Positions 1-8,012 of a stretch of 64,000 bases of DNA are shown here, one piece after another (position 1 is the first letter of the stretch; each line of letters begins with the position of its first letter). The position numbers and the translations under genes are program-made. Origin of the DNA: Reyranella sp. (GTDB lineage: Bacteria > Pseudomonadota > Alphaproteobacteria > Reyranellales > Reyranellaceae); NCBI RefSeq assembly GCF_004297405.1, contig NZ_SCVC01000003.1, positions 18,296 through 82,295 of the forward strand, given 5' to 3'. The notes under the pieces are model-generated. The model was not told where the DNA came from and did not search any database. It worked only from the letters and a program-made list of their open reading frames with translations.

Positions 1-536
1 GGATGGCCGAAGGGATGTGGCGCGCCTGCCACCTGCCAGGATGGCTTGCGCCATTCCTGCTCCAGCAGCTTGGCCCAGAGCCGATAGGGAAAGGCCTCGC
101 GGTCGGGCTGCCCGAGAGGAAAGGCGATCGCTGGATCGCCGAACGGCGCCTGCGGCGAGAGGCCAGTTGCCAGGAGTTCGACGGCGCGGCGAGACAGGAT
201 CGGCTCGTCCGCCGCCCCACCTGCCGGCGGTACATCGACGCTGGGCGAGACCAGCATCTCCTCCGGCAAGTTCGCCGCAACGGAGATTCCAGATCCGGCC
301 TGCGTGACGAGATAGCCTTCGGCGATGAGCTGATCGACCGCCAACAGCACCGTTCCCCTAGCGCAATCGAGCTCCTTGGCCATCAGGCGCGACGACGGGA
401 GCTTTGTTCCGGGCGCCAGCCGCCGTTCGAGGATCGCGCGACGGAGCTGCTCGCCGATTTGCCGATGCAATGGCTCGGACCGGGTTGGGTCGAGCACGAT
501 GCCCAATGGGGGCGCTTTGCGGGCGCGCGGCCTCAT
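1..536 (-). CDS. MocR/PdxR-type GntR regulator, N-terminal part (cut by window edge)
   Basis: Reading the minus strand from the ATG at 536 gives an open frame of about 178 codons that runs off the left edge. Residues 15-85 form a GntR winged helix (EPLHRQIGEQLRRAI, then LAPGTKLPSSR). A linker follows, and then the start of an aminotransferase-like domain (FPLGQPDREAFPYRLW), the order found in MocR/PdxR regulators. These proteins use a PLP-binding fold as sensor rather than enzyme. It is divergent from a PNPOx-like flavoprotein gene 97 bp away, the usual regulator-target arrangement in this family. The C-terminal two thirds lie outside the window, so the PLP lysine cannot be checked. Family call is firm; the effector is unknown. 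Confidence 0.85.
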   Translation of the reverse strand, partial: MRPRARKAPPLGIVLDPTRSEPLHRQIGEQLRRAILERRLAPGTKLPSSRLMAKELDCARGTVLLAVDQLIAEGYLVTQAGSGISVAANLPEEMLVSPSVDVPPAGGAADEPILSRRAVELLATGLSPQAPFGDPAIAFPLGQPDREAFPYRLWAKLLEQEWRKPSWQVAGAPHPFGH

Positions 537-570
537 AACTGGTACAGCCTACTTTCGCTAAACTGGATCT
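537..570. promoter_or_regulatory. Candidate MocR operator: two direct half-sites
   Basis: AACTGGTACA (537-546) and AACTGGATCT (561-570) are direct repeats of AACTGG spaced 24 bp, start to start, between the divergent MocR-type and flavoprotein genes. MocR regulators such as TauR and PdxR are known to bind direct repeats containing CTGG- or GTGG-type cores. The site touches the regulator's start codon, so autoregulation is plausible. This is inference from position and similarity only. Confidence 0.4.
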
Positions 571-632
571 TTCTTATAGACCATATCAGCAGCATGGTCC
601 GCCCCGAACTGATCCAGCAGGAGTGCGGAAAC

Positions 633-1394
633 ATGACGAGCGTGACGACAGCGGAAGCGACAGTGACGGCAGAGGCGGACGGCGCCGTGTCGAGCTTTGC
701 GGTCTCGCCGGTCAACAAGGTCAAGCGCGTGCACGAGCGGGGACGCTACGACAAGAAGACCATCTACGAAATCCTGGATGCGGCACTGGTCTGCCACATC
801 GCCTATGTCATCGACGGCCGACCCTACTGCACGCCCACGAGCTTCTGGCGCGAGGGCGATCACCTCTATTGGCACGGTTCGTCGGCCAGCCGAATGATTC
901 GCACCCAGAAGGAAGGCGTCGATGTCTGCCTTACCGTCACGCATCTCGATGCGCTGGTCATGGCGCGCTCGGGTTTCCACCACTCAGTGAACTATCGCGC
1001 GGTGATGGCGTTCGGAAAGGCGCACATTATCGACGACGTCGACCACAAGCTGAAGCTGATGGACCGGTTCATCGACCGCATCTACCCCGGCCGCTCTCAG
1101 CTCATCCGTCAGCCCAACAAGCAGGAGCTGAAGGCGACGACGATGATGGGCATGGAGATCGAGACTGCGTCGGGCAAGATCCGCGACAAGCATGTGGCGG
1201 ACGACGAGGAGGATTACGAGGCGGTACCCGCCTGGTCGGCGCTTTATCCGATCACGCAGGTTCTGGGCGCACCGTCCGACTGCCCGCGCCAGCTCGCCGG
1301 CCTGACGCGGCCCGACGAAATGGTCGACTTCGCGCCCGGCGACCGGCTCGATGAGATTATGACCAAGACCTATCGCCGGACGTTCGGCGACTGA
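633..1394 (+). CDS. Pyridoxamine 5'-phosphate oxidase-like FMN-binding protein
   Basis: A 253-residue product whose start is set by CAGGAG nine bases before the ATG at 633; longer upstream reading is antisense to the regulator. After a 25-residue variable leader comes the flavin-nucleotide-binding split barrel (RVHERGRYDKKTIYEILD, then HIAYVIDGRPYCTPTSFW, then YWHGSSASRM). This is the PNPOx-like family with FMN at a dimer interface (PF12900-type). Members are seldom characterised; PLP metabolism or flavin-dependent redox work is usually suggested. The divergent MocR/PdxR-type regulator supports control tied to vitamin B6 or an amine. The exact reaction cannot be read from sequence. Confidence 0.85.
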   Translation: MTSVTTAEATVTAEADGAVSSFAVSPVNKVKRVHERGRYDKKTIYEILDAALVCHIAYVIDGRPYCTPTSFWREGDHLYWHGSSASRMIRTQKEGVDVCLTVTHLDALVMARSGFHHSVNYRAVMAFGKAHIIDDVDHKLKLMDRFIDRIYPGRSQLIRQPNKQELKATTMMGMEIETASGKIRDKHVADDEEDYEAVPAWSALYPITQVLGAPSDCPRQLAGLTRPDEMVDFAPGDRLDEIMTKTYRRTFGD

Positions 1395-1401
1395 ACGATT
1401 G

Positions 1402-1989
1402 CTACGGCGCCGCTATCTCTTGCGGCTGAAAAGCAAGTCGAGTGGCGTAGGTGCGGATATCGTCCGGCCAATCAGAAACGTGCTGCTCGAAACGAGGGCG
1501 GTCGTTCGCGAACAGCGCGCGAGCGGCCTCCTCGAAGCCCGGCAAATTGCCCGCCATTGCCGACATGAAGCGATAGGCCGCCTCCTTGGCGGCTCGTAAT
1601 GCCTGCCCAGGACCGCCGGTTCGCCGGGCCTCGTCCACGAGCTTTCGAAGCGCCACCGAGGCGCCGCCTGGTTGAGCGGCAAGCCACTCCCAGTGGCGCG
1701 GCAGGAGCGTCACTTCACGACCGATTACACCCAACTTGGGGCGCCCCCGCCCGCGACGCTCAGGGCTCGGCTGCGATAGCGATAGGCGTTCGATGACATC
1801 GGCTCTGGTGCCACGAAGGTCGAAATCGAGAGCACGACCCGTCGCGTCGTCGAAGACGAGGACAGGGTCAACCGTCCCGCGCTCAGTCGCGGCCTTCACC
1901 GCCAGGACGACCTCGACCAGGGGGCCGGCGAACAGCAACCGGCTGCCTTCAAATGCGGTGTACGAGGCGGAGGCATGGTCATTCGTCAT
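1402..1989 (-). CDS. DUF2239 family protein
   Basis: A 195-residue soluble protein matching DUF2239 as I recall it: an N-terminal part ending in VLVFDDATGRALDFDLRG, a basic linker (ERRGRGRPKLGVIGREV), the conserved LLPRHWEWLAAQPGGASVAL block at about residues 95-115, and an acidic C-terminus with YRFMSAMAGNLPGFEEA. No function is established for the family; the GRPKLG linker and LRKLVDEARR helix could suggest nucleic-acid contact, but that is speculative. It is divergent from a GIY-YIG gene. The predicted promoter places the transcript start at or next to the ATG, so the gene may be leaderless. Confidence 0.8.
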   Translation of the reverse strand: MTNDHASASYTAFEGSRLLFAGPLVEVVLAVKAATERGTVDPVLVFDDATGRALDFDLRGTRADVIERLSLSQPSPERRGRGRPKLGVIGREVTLLPRHWEWLAAQPGGASVALRKLVDEARRTGGPGQALRAAKEAAYRFMSAMAGNLPGFEEAARALFANDRPRFEQHVSDWPDDIRTYATRLAFQPQEIAAP

Positions 1990-2051
1990 GCCATATTTTT
2001 ACCCTGGTAAAATATCTTGAGTCAATATTACCCGTATAATATTAGAGACCC
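1990..2051. promoter_or_regulatory. Compact divergent promoter with two palindromes
   Basis: These AT-rich 62 bp separate the DUF2239 and GIY-YIG start codons. TTTTACC-CT-GGTAAAA (1997-2012) and AATATTA-N6-TAATATT (2024-2043) are two inverted repeats. On the minus strand TTGACT (2025-2020) and TAAAAA (2001-1996) are 18 bp apart, putting +1 at about the DUF2239 ATG. On the plus strand TATAAT (2035-2040) lies 11 bp before the other ATG. Each palindrome overlaps core promoter elements, as a repressor site would. The binding protein is unknown. Confidence 0.5.
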
Positions 2052-2387
2052 ATGAAGACCATCGACAGAAAAGCGGCGATCGCAGCCTACAAGGAGCGAA
2101 AGGCCGTCATCGGGATCTATCTGGTTCGTTGCCTTGCCTCGGGCGAAGTCTGGGTCGGGCAAAGCCCGAACCTCGATACCGTCCAGAATCGCATCTGGTT
2201 CACGCTCCGCCAGGGCAGCAGCCCTCATCCGAGCCTTCAGAAAGCCTGGCGCGACCATGGCGCCGACAGCTTCGTTTTCGAAGTCGTCGAACACCTCGAG
2301 AATGAAGAGTCGCCCTACTTCAGGGACGCGCTTCTGAAGAGGCACCTGGAGCACTGGCGATCAAAGCTCCAGGCCGAAGCCATCTAA
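2052..2387 (+). CDS. GIY-YIG nuclease superfamily small protein
   Basis: A 111-residue protein. VIGIYLVRCLASGEVWVGQS at residues 19-38 fits the GIY...YIG strand pair, with the second motif degenerate (WVG). It is followed by helical DTVQNRIWFTLRQG, and C-terminal LLKRHLEHWR. Short single-domain members of this kind are common in alphaproteobacteria; family nucleases cut one DNA strand using a Tyr, an Arg and a Glu. Here FEVVEHLENEE could supply the acid. No Shine-Dalgarno is visible and a TATAAT ends 11 bp before the ATG, consistent with leaderless translation. Nuclease activity is not proven; RNA or DNA binding without cleavage is an alternative. Confidence 0.7.
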   Translation: MKTIDRKAAIAAYKERKAVIGIYLVRCLASGEVWVGQSPNLDTVQNRIWFTLRQGSSPHPSLQKAWRDHGADSFVFEVVEHLENEESPYFRDALLKRHLEHWRSKLQAEAI

Positions 2388-2396
2388 AACGTCCGG

Positions 2397-3581
2397 CTAG
2401 GGCTTTACCTGGTCGGCCAGCCAATCGATCGCCGCTTGGGCGCCGCCCTTGGCATGTGGGATGCCGAGCGCACCGAGGCCGATCTCGATCACACTCAACG
2501 TGCCGAGCATCATCGGTGCGTTGACGTGGCCCATATGGGCAACGCGGAAGCCCTTACCGGAAAGGTCGCCGATGCCGTGGCCAATGATGACGCCGCACTT
2601 CTGATTGCAATAGGCCCGTAAAGTCTCGGGGTCGTAGCCGTTCAACTGCACCGTGGTGACGGTGTCACAGCGCTCGCTCGGCTCGATAATGTTGAAGCCG
2701 ATCGCCTGGCCTTCCGCCCAGATGCCGACAGCGCGGCGTGTCGCCTCGGCCAGCAGCCGATGACGCTGGTACACATTCTCGAGACCTTCCTCGAACAGCA
2801 TGTCGAGGGCCTGGCGCAGGCCGAACAGCAGATGCTCGGGCGGCGTGCCGGCGTATTTTTGGTAATGGAGATCGCCCTCGCGATCGGTCCAGTCCCAATA
2901 GGGCGTGCGCAGCCCGGCCTTCTTGTGCACCTCGCGCGCGCGGTCGTTCGCGGCGACGAAGCCCAGGCCCGGTGGCGCCATCAGGCCCTTCTGGGAGCCC
3001 GACATGGCGACGTCCACGCCCCATTTGTCCATCTCGAACGGCATGCAGCCCAGCGACGCCACCGCGTCGACCATCAGCAGCGCGTCGTGTCCCGCGGCTC
3101 GCATTGCCTGGCCAATCGCGGCGATGTCGTTCACCACGCCCGAGGCCGTATCGATCTGCGCCACGAGCACGGCTTTAATGGTGCCGCCCTTGTCGGCCTT
3201 GAGGCGCGCCTCGACTTCGGCCGGCCGCACGGCGCGACGCATGTCGCCCTTCAGCACCTCGACCTCGACGCCCATGCGGCGGGCATTGTCGCCCCACCCT
3301 ATGGCGAAGCGGCCACTCTCCAGCACCAAGATCTTGTCGCCCTTGGAGAGGACGTTGGTGAGCGTGGCTTCCCAGGCGCCATGGCCATTGGCGATGTAGA
3401 TGTAGGCCCGGCCCTTGGTGCCGAACACGCGAGCGACGTCGCGCAGCAGCCCGTCCGTCAACGCAAGCAACGGGCCGGAATAGATGTCGACGGCCGGACG
3501 ATGCATCGCCCGCAACACCTCGTCAGGCACCGTCGTCGGTCCGGGAATGGCCAGGAACTCACGCCCCGCACGCACGCTCAT
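2397..3581 (-). CDS. PLP-dependent aminotransferase, serine-glyoxylate/alanine-glyoxylate type
   Basis: A 394-residue class V aminotransferase. The N-terminus (FLAIPGPTTVPDEVLRAM) and GHGAWEATLTNVLSKGD are typical of the SgaA/AGXT group. DAVASLGCMPFEMDKWGVD gives the Asp that contacts the PLP ring nitrogen, and SGSQKGLMAPPG carries the Schiff-base lysine at about residue 198. The C-terminal half has FRVAHMGHVN, where Arg should bind the substrate carboxylate. The expected reaction is transamination between serine or alanine and glyoxylate, giving hydroxypyruvate or pyruvate and glycine. No serine-cycle genes are next to it, so a general glyoxylate detoxification role is as likely as C1 metabolism. 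Confidence 0.85.
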   Translation of the reverse strand: MSVRAGREFLAIPGPTTVPDEVLRAMHRPAVDIYSGPLLALTDGLLRDVARVFGTKGRAYIYIANGHGAWEATLTNVLSKGDKILVLESGRFAIGWGDNARRMGVEVEVLKGDMRRAVRPAEVEARLKADKGGTIKAVLVAQIDTASGVVNDIAAIGQAMRAAGHDALLMVDAVASLGCMPFEMDKWGVDVAMSGSQKGLMAPPGLGFVAANDRAREVHKKAGLRTPYWDWTDREGDLHYQKYAGTPPEHLLFGLRQALDMLFEEGLENVYQRHRLLAEATRRAVGIWAEGQAIGFNIIEPSERCDTVTTVQLNGYDPETLRAYCNQKCGVIIGHGIGDLSGKGFRVAHMGHVNAPMMLGTLSVIEIGLGALGIPHAKGGAQAAIDWLADQVKP

Positions 3582-3639
3582 CTTCTGCCTCCGAGCTCTT
3601 CCGGTGTCATGATTGCCACCGGCACGACGCTACACTCAC

Positions 3640-3697
3640 AAAAAATCGCGGTGCTGGTACCGGTTGTGCTGACGACCGGAAATCCAGGCACCGCGAT
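3640..3697 (-). terminator. Rho-independent terminator after the acyl-CoA dehydrogenase
   Basis: On the minus strand ATCGCGGTGC (3697-3688) pairs with GCACCGCGAT (3654-3645), with further CTGG/CCAG pairing inward, and the right arm runs into six T residues. It sits just downstream of the dehydrogenase stop at 3787 and before the aminotransferase start at 3581, so it should separate the two minus-strand genes. Confidence 0.65.
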
Positions 3698-3786
3698 GAA
3701 AAGATTAGCATAGCCGAAGGTAGGCGAGGAGATTCTCCTGCGTATTGGCCACCTGCAGCCGAAGTATCGCTTCGCGTCCCCGTGAG

Positions 3787-5052
3787 CTAGTGACGGCTCA
3801 ACTCGGCGCGTCCCACCACCATGTGATGTACCTCGTCCGGACCGTCGGCGAACCGGAGATGCCGCTGGTTGGTGTACATGTCGGCGAGCGGCGTCCATTG
3901 CGAGATGCCAGTGGCGCCGTGGATCTGGATTGCCTGGTCGATGATCTGGCACACCCGCTCGGGCACCATGGCCTTGACCATGCTGACCCACACGCGCGCT
4001 TCGCGGTTGCCCAGCACGTCCATCGCCTTGGCCGCCTTCAGCACCATGAGCCGCATCGCCTCGATCTCGATACGCGCGCGCGACACGGTTTCCAGGTTCT
4101 TGCCGAGCTGGATGAGCTGCTTGCCGAACGCGGTGCGGTTGGAGCCGCGCTTCACCAGCAGATCGAGCGCCTTCTCAGCCTGGCCGATCGAACGCATGCA
4201 GTGATGGATGCGGCCCGGGCCGAGGCGCACCTGCGAGATCTCGAAACCGCGACCCTCGCCCAGCAGGATGTTCGACTCAGGAACGCGGACATTCTCGAAC
4301 TTGAGATGCATGTGGCCACGCGGTGCATGGTCATGCCCGAAGACCTGCATCGGCCCCAGGATGCGCACGCCAGGCGTGTCCATCGGCACCAGGATCTGCG
4401 ACTGCTGGAACTGCGGTGAGGCATCGGGGCTGGTCTTGACCATGACGATCATGATCTTGCAGCGCGGGTCGCCGGCGCCGGAGATGTAGTACTTCTCGCC
4501 GTTGATCACCCACTCGCCGCCGACCAGCTCGGCGCGCGTAGCAACGTTCTTGGCATCGGAAGAAGCGACGCCCGGTTCGGTCATCGCATAGGCCGAGCGG
4601 ATCTCGCCGTTCAGCAGCGGCTTCAGCCACTTCTCTTTCTGCTCATGCGTGCCGACCCGCTCGAGAACTTCCATGTTGCCAGTGTCTGGCGCCGAGCAGT
4701 TCAGCGTTTCCGAGGCCAGTGGCTGCTTGCCGAGCTCCGCGGCGATGTAGGCGTAGTCGAGGTTGGTCAGACCCTGCCCGATTTCTGAGTTGGGCAGGAA
4801 GAAGTTCCACAGGCCCGAGGCCTTTGCCTTGTTCTTGGCGACCTCCAGCAACTCAAGTTGGCCCGGCGCCCAGCTCCACGGATCCTTGCGGCCTTCACCC
4901 AGTCGGAAGAACTCCTCGGACATCGGAGCCACATTCTCGTCGATGTGCTTCTTCACCGCGTCGAACAGCGGCTTCGCCGCCTTGGACATGGCGAGATTGT
5001 TCAACTCGGCATCGAGATCGGGGCGGGGAGCCGCGGCGGCCTTGGCTTGCAT
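3787..5052 (-). CDS. Acyl-CoA dehydrogenase (ACAD10/11-like)
   Basis: A 421-residue flavoprotein. The ATG at 5052 is chosen because AGAGGAAA precedes it; the frame stays open upstream but that leader is Arg-rich and unlike the family. Recognisable blocks in order: LWNFFLPNSEIGQGLTNLDY, YAMTEPGVASSDAKN (FAD/substrate loop), WVINGEKYYISGAGDPRC, and GATGISQWTPLADMYTNQR with ADGPDEVHHMVVGR at the end. These are characteristic of the ACAD10/11-like branch, which has longer insertions than medium-chain enzymes. It should make 2-enoyl-CoA from an acyl-CoA with FAD as acceptor. Its substrate chain is unknown. A terminator follows it, and a divergent LLM-type oxidoreductase gene lies 180 bp upstream. 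Confidence 0.85.
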   Translation of the reverse strand: MQAKAAAAPRPDLDAELNNLAMSKAAKPLFDAVKKHIDENVAPMSEEFFRLGEGRKDPWSWAPGQLELLEVAKNKAKASGLWNFFLPNSEIGQGLTNLDYAYIAAELGKQPLASETLNCSAPDTGNMEVLERVGTHEQKEKWLKPLLNGEIRSAYAMTEPGVASSDAKNVATRAELVGGEWVINGEKYYISGAGDPRCKIMIVMVKTSPDASPQFQQSQILVPMDTPGVRILGPMQVFGHDHAPRGHMHLKFENVRVPESNILLGEGRGFEISQVRLGPGRIHHCMRSIGQAEKALDLLVKRGSNRTAFGKQLIQLGKNLETVSRARIEIEAMRLMVLKAAKAMDVLGNREARVWVSMVKAMVPERVCQIIDQAIQIHGATGISQWTPLADMYTNQRHLRFADGPDEVHHMVVGRAELSRH

Positions 5053-5231
5053 GGGAATTTCCTCTGTTCGAACGGTTGCTCGTCCATCCCTACAGACCTC
5101 CCTTGATAGGTCAATCCTCACCCTGCCCGGATGCTCCCCGGCAATTTCTGGCTGCGAAAAGCGAGCGTCCGGCCCCCTTGCCCCGGCGCGCTCAGGCCTC
5201 ATGCTGTCGGCCAAACTGGAGGAACGCCTTC

Positions 5232-6449
5232 ATGAAGTTCGGCATCTTCTATGAACTGCAGTTGCCGCGGCCCTGGAACGAGGGCGACGAGCACAGGCTC
5301 TATCTCAATGCCCTGGAGCAGCTCGAACTGGCCGACCGTCTGGGCTACGACCATGCCTGGCAGGTCGAGCATCACTTCCTCGAAGAATATTCTCATTCGC
5401 CGGCGCCCGAGTCCTTTCTCGCGGCCGCCAGCCAGCGAACGAAGAAAATCCGCCTTGGCCACGGCATCTACCAGTTGACGACCAACCATCCCGCCCGGGT
5501 CGCCGAACGAGTCGCCACGCTTGATCTGCTGTCCAGTGGCCGTTGCGAGTTCGGCATGGGCGAAAGCGCGTCCATCACCGAACTGGAACCGTTCGGCGTC
5601 AACATGGAGAACAAGCGCGAAGTCTTCGAGGAAGCGGTCCGCGCGATCCTCCCCATGTTCAAGGATGGCCCGAGCGAGCATCAGGGCAGGTATTTCAACA
5701 TGCCGTTGCGCCATGTGATGCCCAAGCCGCTGCAGAAGCCGCACCCGCCGCTTTGGGTTGCCTGCTCCCAGCTCGAAACCCTGGCCAAGTGTGGTGAATG
5801 GGGTTTCGGAGCGCTCGGCTTCCAGTTTGTCTCGGCGGACGCCGCCCATGCCTGGGTGCATGCCTACTACAACGCCTTCGTGAAGCGGCAGAAGAAGCTC
5901 GCCGACTACAGGACGAATCCGAATATTGCTCTCGTCTCGTTCTTCATGTGCGCGAAGACGGACGAAGAGGCACGTGAGCGTGCCGACGGCTGCACCTTCT
6001 TTCAATTCGCGTTGCGCTTCTATGGGCAATCGGCAGGCCGTGCGAGACCGCCGGCCGGCTCAGTCAACATGTGGGACGAGTACAACAAGTGGAAGAAGGC
6101 CAATCCCGAAGCGCACGCCGCGGCGCTGCGCGGTGGCCTGATCGGGTCACCCGAGACAATCCGGCGCAAACTCCGCAAATTCCAGTCGTCGAATATCGAT
6201 CAGGTCGTCCTTCTCAATCAGGCCGGCAGGAACACGCACGAGCACATCTGCGAATCCCTGGAGCTTTTTGGAAAGGAAGTGATGCCGGAATTCCAGGCGG
6301 CACATCCCCAGCTCCTGAAGTGGAAGGAGCAGGTTCTGAACCGGGAAATCGAACTCGAAGAGATCGATACCTCTGCCTTCACGGATCGATATGGCGGGAC
6401 CATGAAGGCCATTTCGCCAAGCACTGCGAAGGCCCAAGCCGCTGAGTGA
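5232..6449 (+). CDS. LLM-class flavin-dependent oxidoreductase (luciferase-like)
   Basis: A 405-residue protein beginning at the ATG with GGAGG ten bases upstream. The TIM-barrel start MKFGIFYELQLPRPW, AWQVEHHFLEEYSHSPAPE and LSSGRCEFGMGESASITEL are standard for bacterial-luciferase-like FMN monooxygenases. GGLIGSPETIRRKLRKFQ near residue 315 is the usual C-terminal block. Such enzymes use reduced FMN or F420 supplied by a partner reductase to oxygenate small organics; no reductase is adjacent. Its divergent neighbour is an acyl-CoA dehydrogenase, suggesting breakdown of some carbon compound, but the substrate cannot be inferred. Confidence 0.85.
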   Translation: MKFGIFYELQLPRPWNEGDEHRLYLNALEQLELADRLGYDHAWQVEHHFLEEYSHSPAPESFLAAASQRTKKIRLGHGIYQLTTNHPARVAERVATLDLLSSGRCEFGMGESASITELEPFGVNMENKREVFEEAVRAILPMFKDGPSEHQGRYFNMPLRHVMPKPLQKPHPPLWVACSQLETLAKCGEWGFGALGFQFVSADAAHAWVHAYYNAFVKRQKKLADYRTNPNIALVSFFMCAKTDEEARERADGCTFFQFALRFYGQSAGRARPPAGSVNMWDEYNKWKKANPEAHAAALRGGLIGSPETIRRKLRKFQSSNIDQVVLLNQAGRNTHEHICESLELFGKEVMPEFQAAHPQLLKWKEQVLNREIELEEIDTSAFTDRYGGTMKAISPSTAKAQAAE

Positions 6450-6533
6450 CGGACATCATCCCGGTGGATGCCAGGCCTAGGACGGTCCGCTGAGGGTGCA
6501 CGAGTAGTGGAGCGTTCCAATATGGAGGTATTC

Positions 6534-7400
6534 ATGACGACTCGTAGCAAGACGATCTTCTCAGCAGTCATTGCGATCGGCGTACTGATGGCTGGCGTAA
6601 CGAATGCCGGCACTCTTGACGATGTCCGGGCGAAGTCAGACATCCGCATCGCATACCGAGAGGATGCTCCGCCCTTTTCCTTCAAGCGAGATAATGCGAA
6701 TCCGACGGCCCCCGCAGGTTTCACGCTGGATCTCTGCCGATCCGTCGCGGCAAAGATCGGCAAGCAACTCGGGATCGCCGATCTCAAGCTAACGTACGTG
6801 CCCGTCACCTCCACCAACCGTTTCGAGGCGATCACCGACGGCAAGGCAGACTTGCTATGCGAAGCCACGACCCAGACACTCAAGCGGCGCGAGGCAGTTT
6901 CCTTCTCCCTTCCGACCTTCGTGGACGGCGCGACCTTCATCATTCGAGCCAATGGGCCGAAGGACATCAAGAGTCTCGAAGGCAAGAAAGTAGGTGTGCT
7001 GGCGAACACCACGACGGAGGCTGATCTAAAGCGTGCTCTCGAGGCAGGCCGGATTAACGCCGAAGTTATCGTTGCCAAGACACACAAGGAAGGCATCGAC
7101 GCGGTGGAGAAAGGATCAACCGCCGCCTACTACGGTGACCGTGGCATACTCACTTTCCTTCTTGTGCAAAGCGGGCCGCAGTCCGGGCTGATGATTGCGG
7201 ACACCTATCTCAGCATGGAACGCTACGCGCTGGCCTTGCGACGCGGCGACGAGGATTTTCGTCTGGCTGTCGATCGCGCACTGAGTGAGATCTATCGCTC
7301 CGGCGAAATCGCCAAGATTTTCGCCGCTTCCTTCGGTCCAGCCGCGAAACCTTCTGAATCGCTGCTCGGAGTGTACATGATGTCTGCCTTGCCAGAATGA
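6534..7400 (+). CDS. ABC transporter substrate-binding protein, family 3 (amino-acid type)
   Basis: A 288-residue exported protein. The ATG at 6534 is chosen because GGAGGT lies immediately upstream. A Sec signal (TIFSAVIAIGVLMAGVTNAG) is followed by the SBP family 3 fold: IRIAYREDAPPFSF, GFTLDLCRSVAAKIG, RFEAITDGKADLLCE (ligand Arg/Asp), LEGKKVGVLANTTTE. It should bind a polar amino acid or similar small molecule in the periplasm. No permease or ATPase gene is adjacent, so it either serves a transporter elsewhere or acts as a sensor domain partner. Assigning the ligand is not possible by eye. Confidence 0.85.
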   Translation: MTTRSKTIFSAVIAIGVLMAGVTNAGTLDDVRAKSDIRIAYREDAPPFSFKRDNANPTAPAGFTLDLCRSVAAKIGKQLGIADLKLTYVPVTSTNRFEAITDGKADLLCEATTQTLKRREAVSFSLPTFVDGATFIIRANGPKDIKSLEGKKVGVLANTTTEADLKRALEAGRINAEVIVAKTHKEGIDAVEKGSTAAYYGDRGILTFLLVQSGPQSGLMIADTYLSMERYALALRRGDEDFRLAVDRALSEIYRSGEIAKIFAASFGPAAKPSESLLGVYMMSALPE

Positions 7401-7433
7401 GTGCAGCAGGCAGGAATGCGGAGCAATGGCCGC

Positions 7434-7456
7434 TCGCCAGTTCTTATTGCTGGCGA
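7434..7456. terminator. Small hairpin between convergent genes
   Basis: TCGCCAG-N9-CTGGCGA lies between the stop of the binding-protein gene and the convergent small gene at 7477. The stem is 7 bp and no T tract follows on either strand, so it may be only a weak or factor-assisted terminator. Confidence 0.3.
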
Positions 7457-7476
7457 CTCCCAGGCCCCGATAGTGC

Positions 7477-7752
7477 CTAGAACGCACCTCCGGCGATCAG
7501 GTCGAACCGCGACCGGAGCTCGTCGACCGTGGGGACACGATCAGCTTCGAGTTCGGGATACTCCTTTTCGAGTTCATGCCGATCGAACTCATCGAGGTGC
7601 AGGTCCGCAGCATTGTGGTCAGTCTCCAGAACATTGAGCGCATTGTGGAGATGAAACACCTGCCAGCGCGCGGGCATCTCGTGACGCGCCGCTTCCAACT
7701 TTGCCAACCGGTCTCCGAAGCGTTCAAAGACCTTCTTGCGATCGTCCGACAT
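7477..7752 (-). CDS. Hypothetical acidic small protein
   Basis: A 91-residue protein read from the ATG at 7752, which has GGGAGGG upstream; an in-frame ATG ten codons earlier lacks this. The product is hydrophilic and acidic, mostly helical (RKKVFERFGDRLAKLEAARH), with LHNALNVLETDHNAADLHLD in the middle. There is no signal peptide, membrane segment or recognised motif. I do not recognise the family. It stands alone, convergent with the binding-protein gene. Confidence 0.55.
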   Translation of the reverse strand: MSDDRKKVFERFGDRLAKLEAARHEMPARWQVFHLHNALNVLETDHNAADLHLDEFDRHELEKEYPELEADRVPTVDELRSRFDLIAGGAF

Positions 7753-7892
7753 TGTGCCCTCCCGAAGCCTCTGATCGCTCACTGTAGCTGGATGGCTTTA
7801 GTCCACAAGGGCAGGCCCAATGACAGTGACGCAGCAGGCCGTTCGTGCCACCCTGAAGGCAAGGAATATCCAAATCTCACCGGGAGGGAACA

Positions 7893-8012
7893 ATGCTGCA
7901 CGAGCTTGGCGCTTGGCTCCGCATCATTGCGGCCGCAAGTGCAATCCTGGCGATTGTCGGATTGGTCATCACCGCGGGTGGCCCCGTGTTGGAGCTTGTA
8001 GCGCTCCGTTAA
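7893..8012 (+). CDS. Possible 39-residue single-span membrane protein
   Basis: An ATG with GGGAGGG eight bases upstream opens a 39-codon frame ending at TAA. The product begins MLHELGAWLRIIAA and holds one hydrophobic span of about 20 residues (IIAAASAILAIVGLVI). The ribosome binding site is strong and the hydrophobicity is coherent, which is unusual for a chance frame in this GC-rich DNA. No homologue is recognised. The 408-bp stretch 7753-8159 holds nothing else I can support. Confidence 0.4.
   Translation: MLHELGAWLRIIAAASAILAIVGLVITAGGPVLELVALR

Noticed and set aside
3..632. Long plus-strand frame continuing upstream of the PNPOx-like gene
   Set aside because: It is antisense to a clear GntR/MocR frame and its product is Arg-rich without family features; the ATG at 633 has a good ribosome site.
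2760..3713. 317-codon plus-strand frame
   Set aside because: Antisense shadow of the aminotransferase; composition is His/Arg/Ala-rich with no motif.
4719..5231. Upstream extension of the LLM oxidoreductase frame
   Set aside because: Antisense to the acyl-CoA dehydrogenase; the GGAGG-preceded ATG at 5232 matches the family start.
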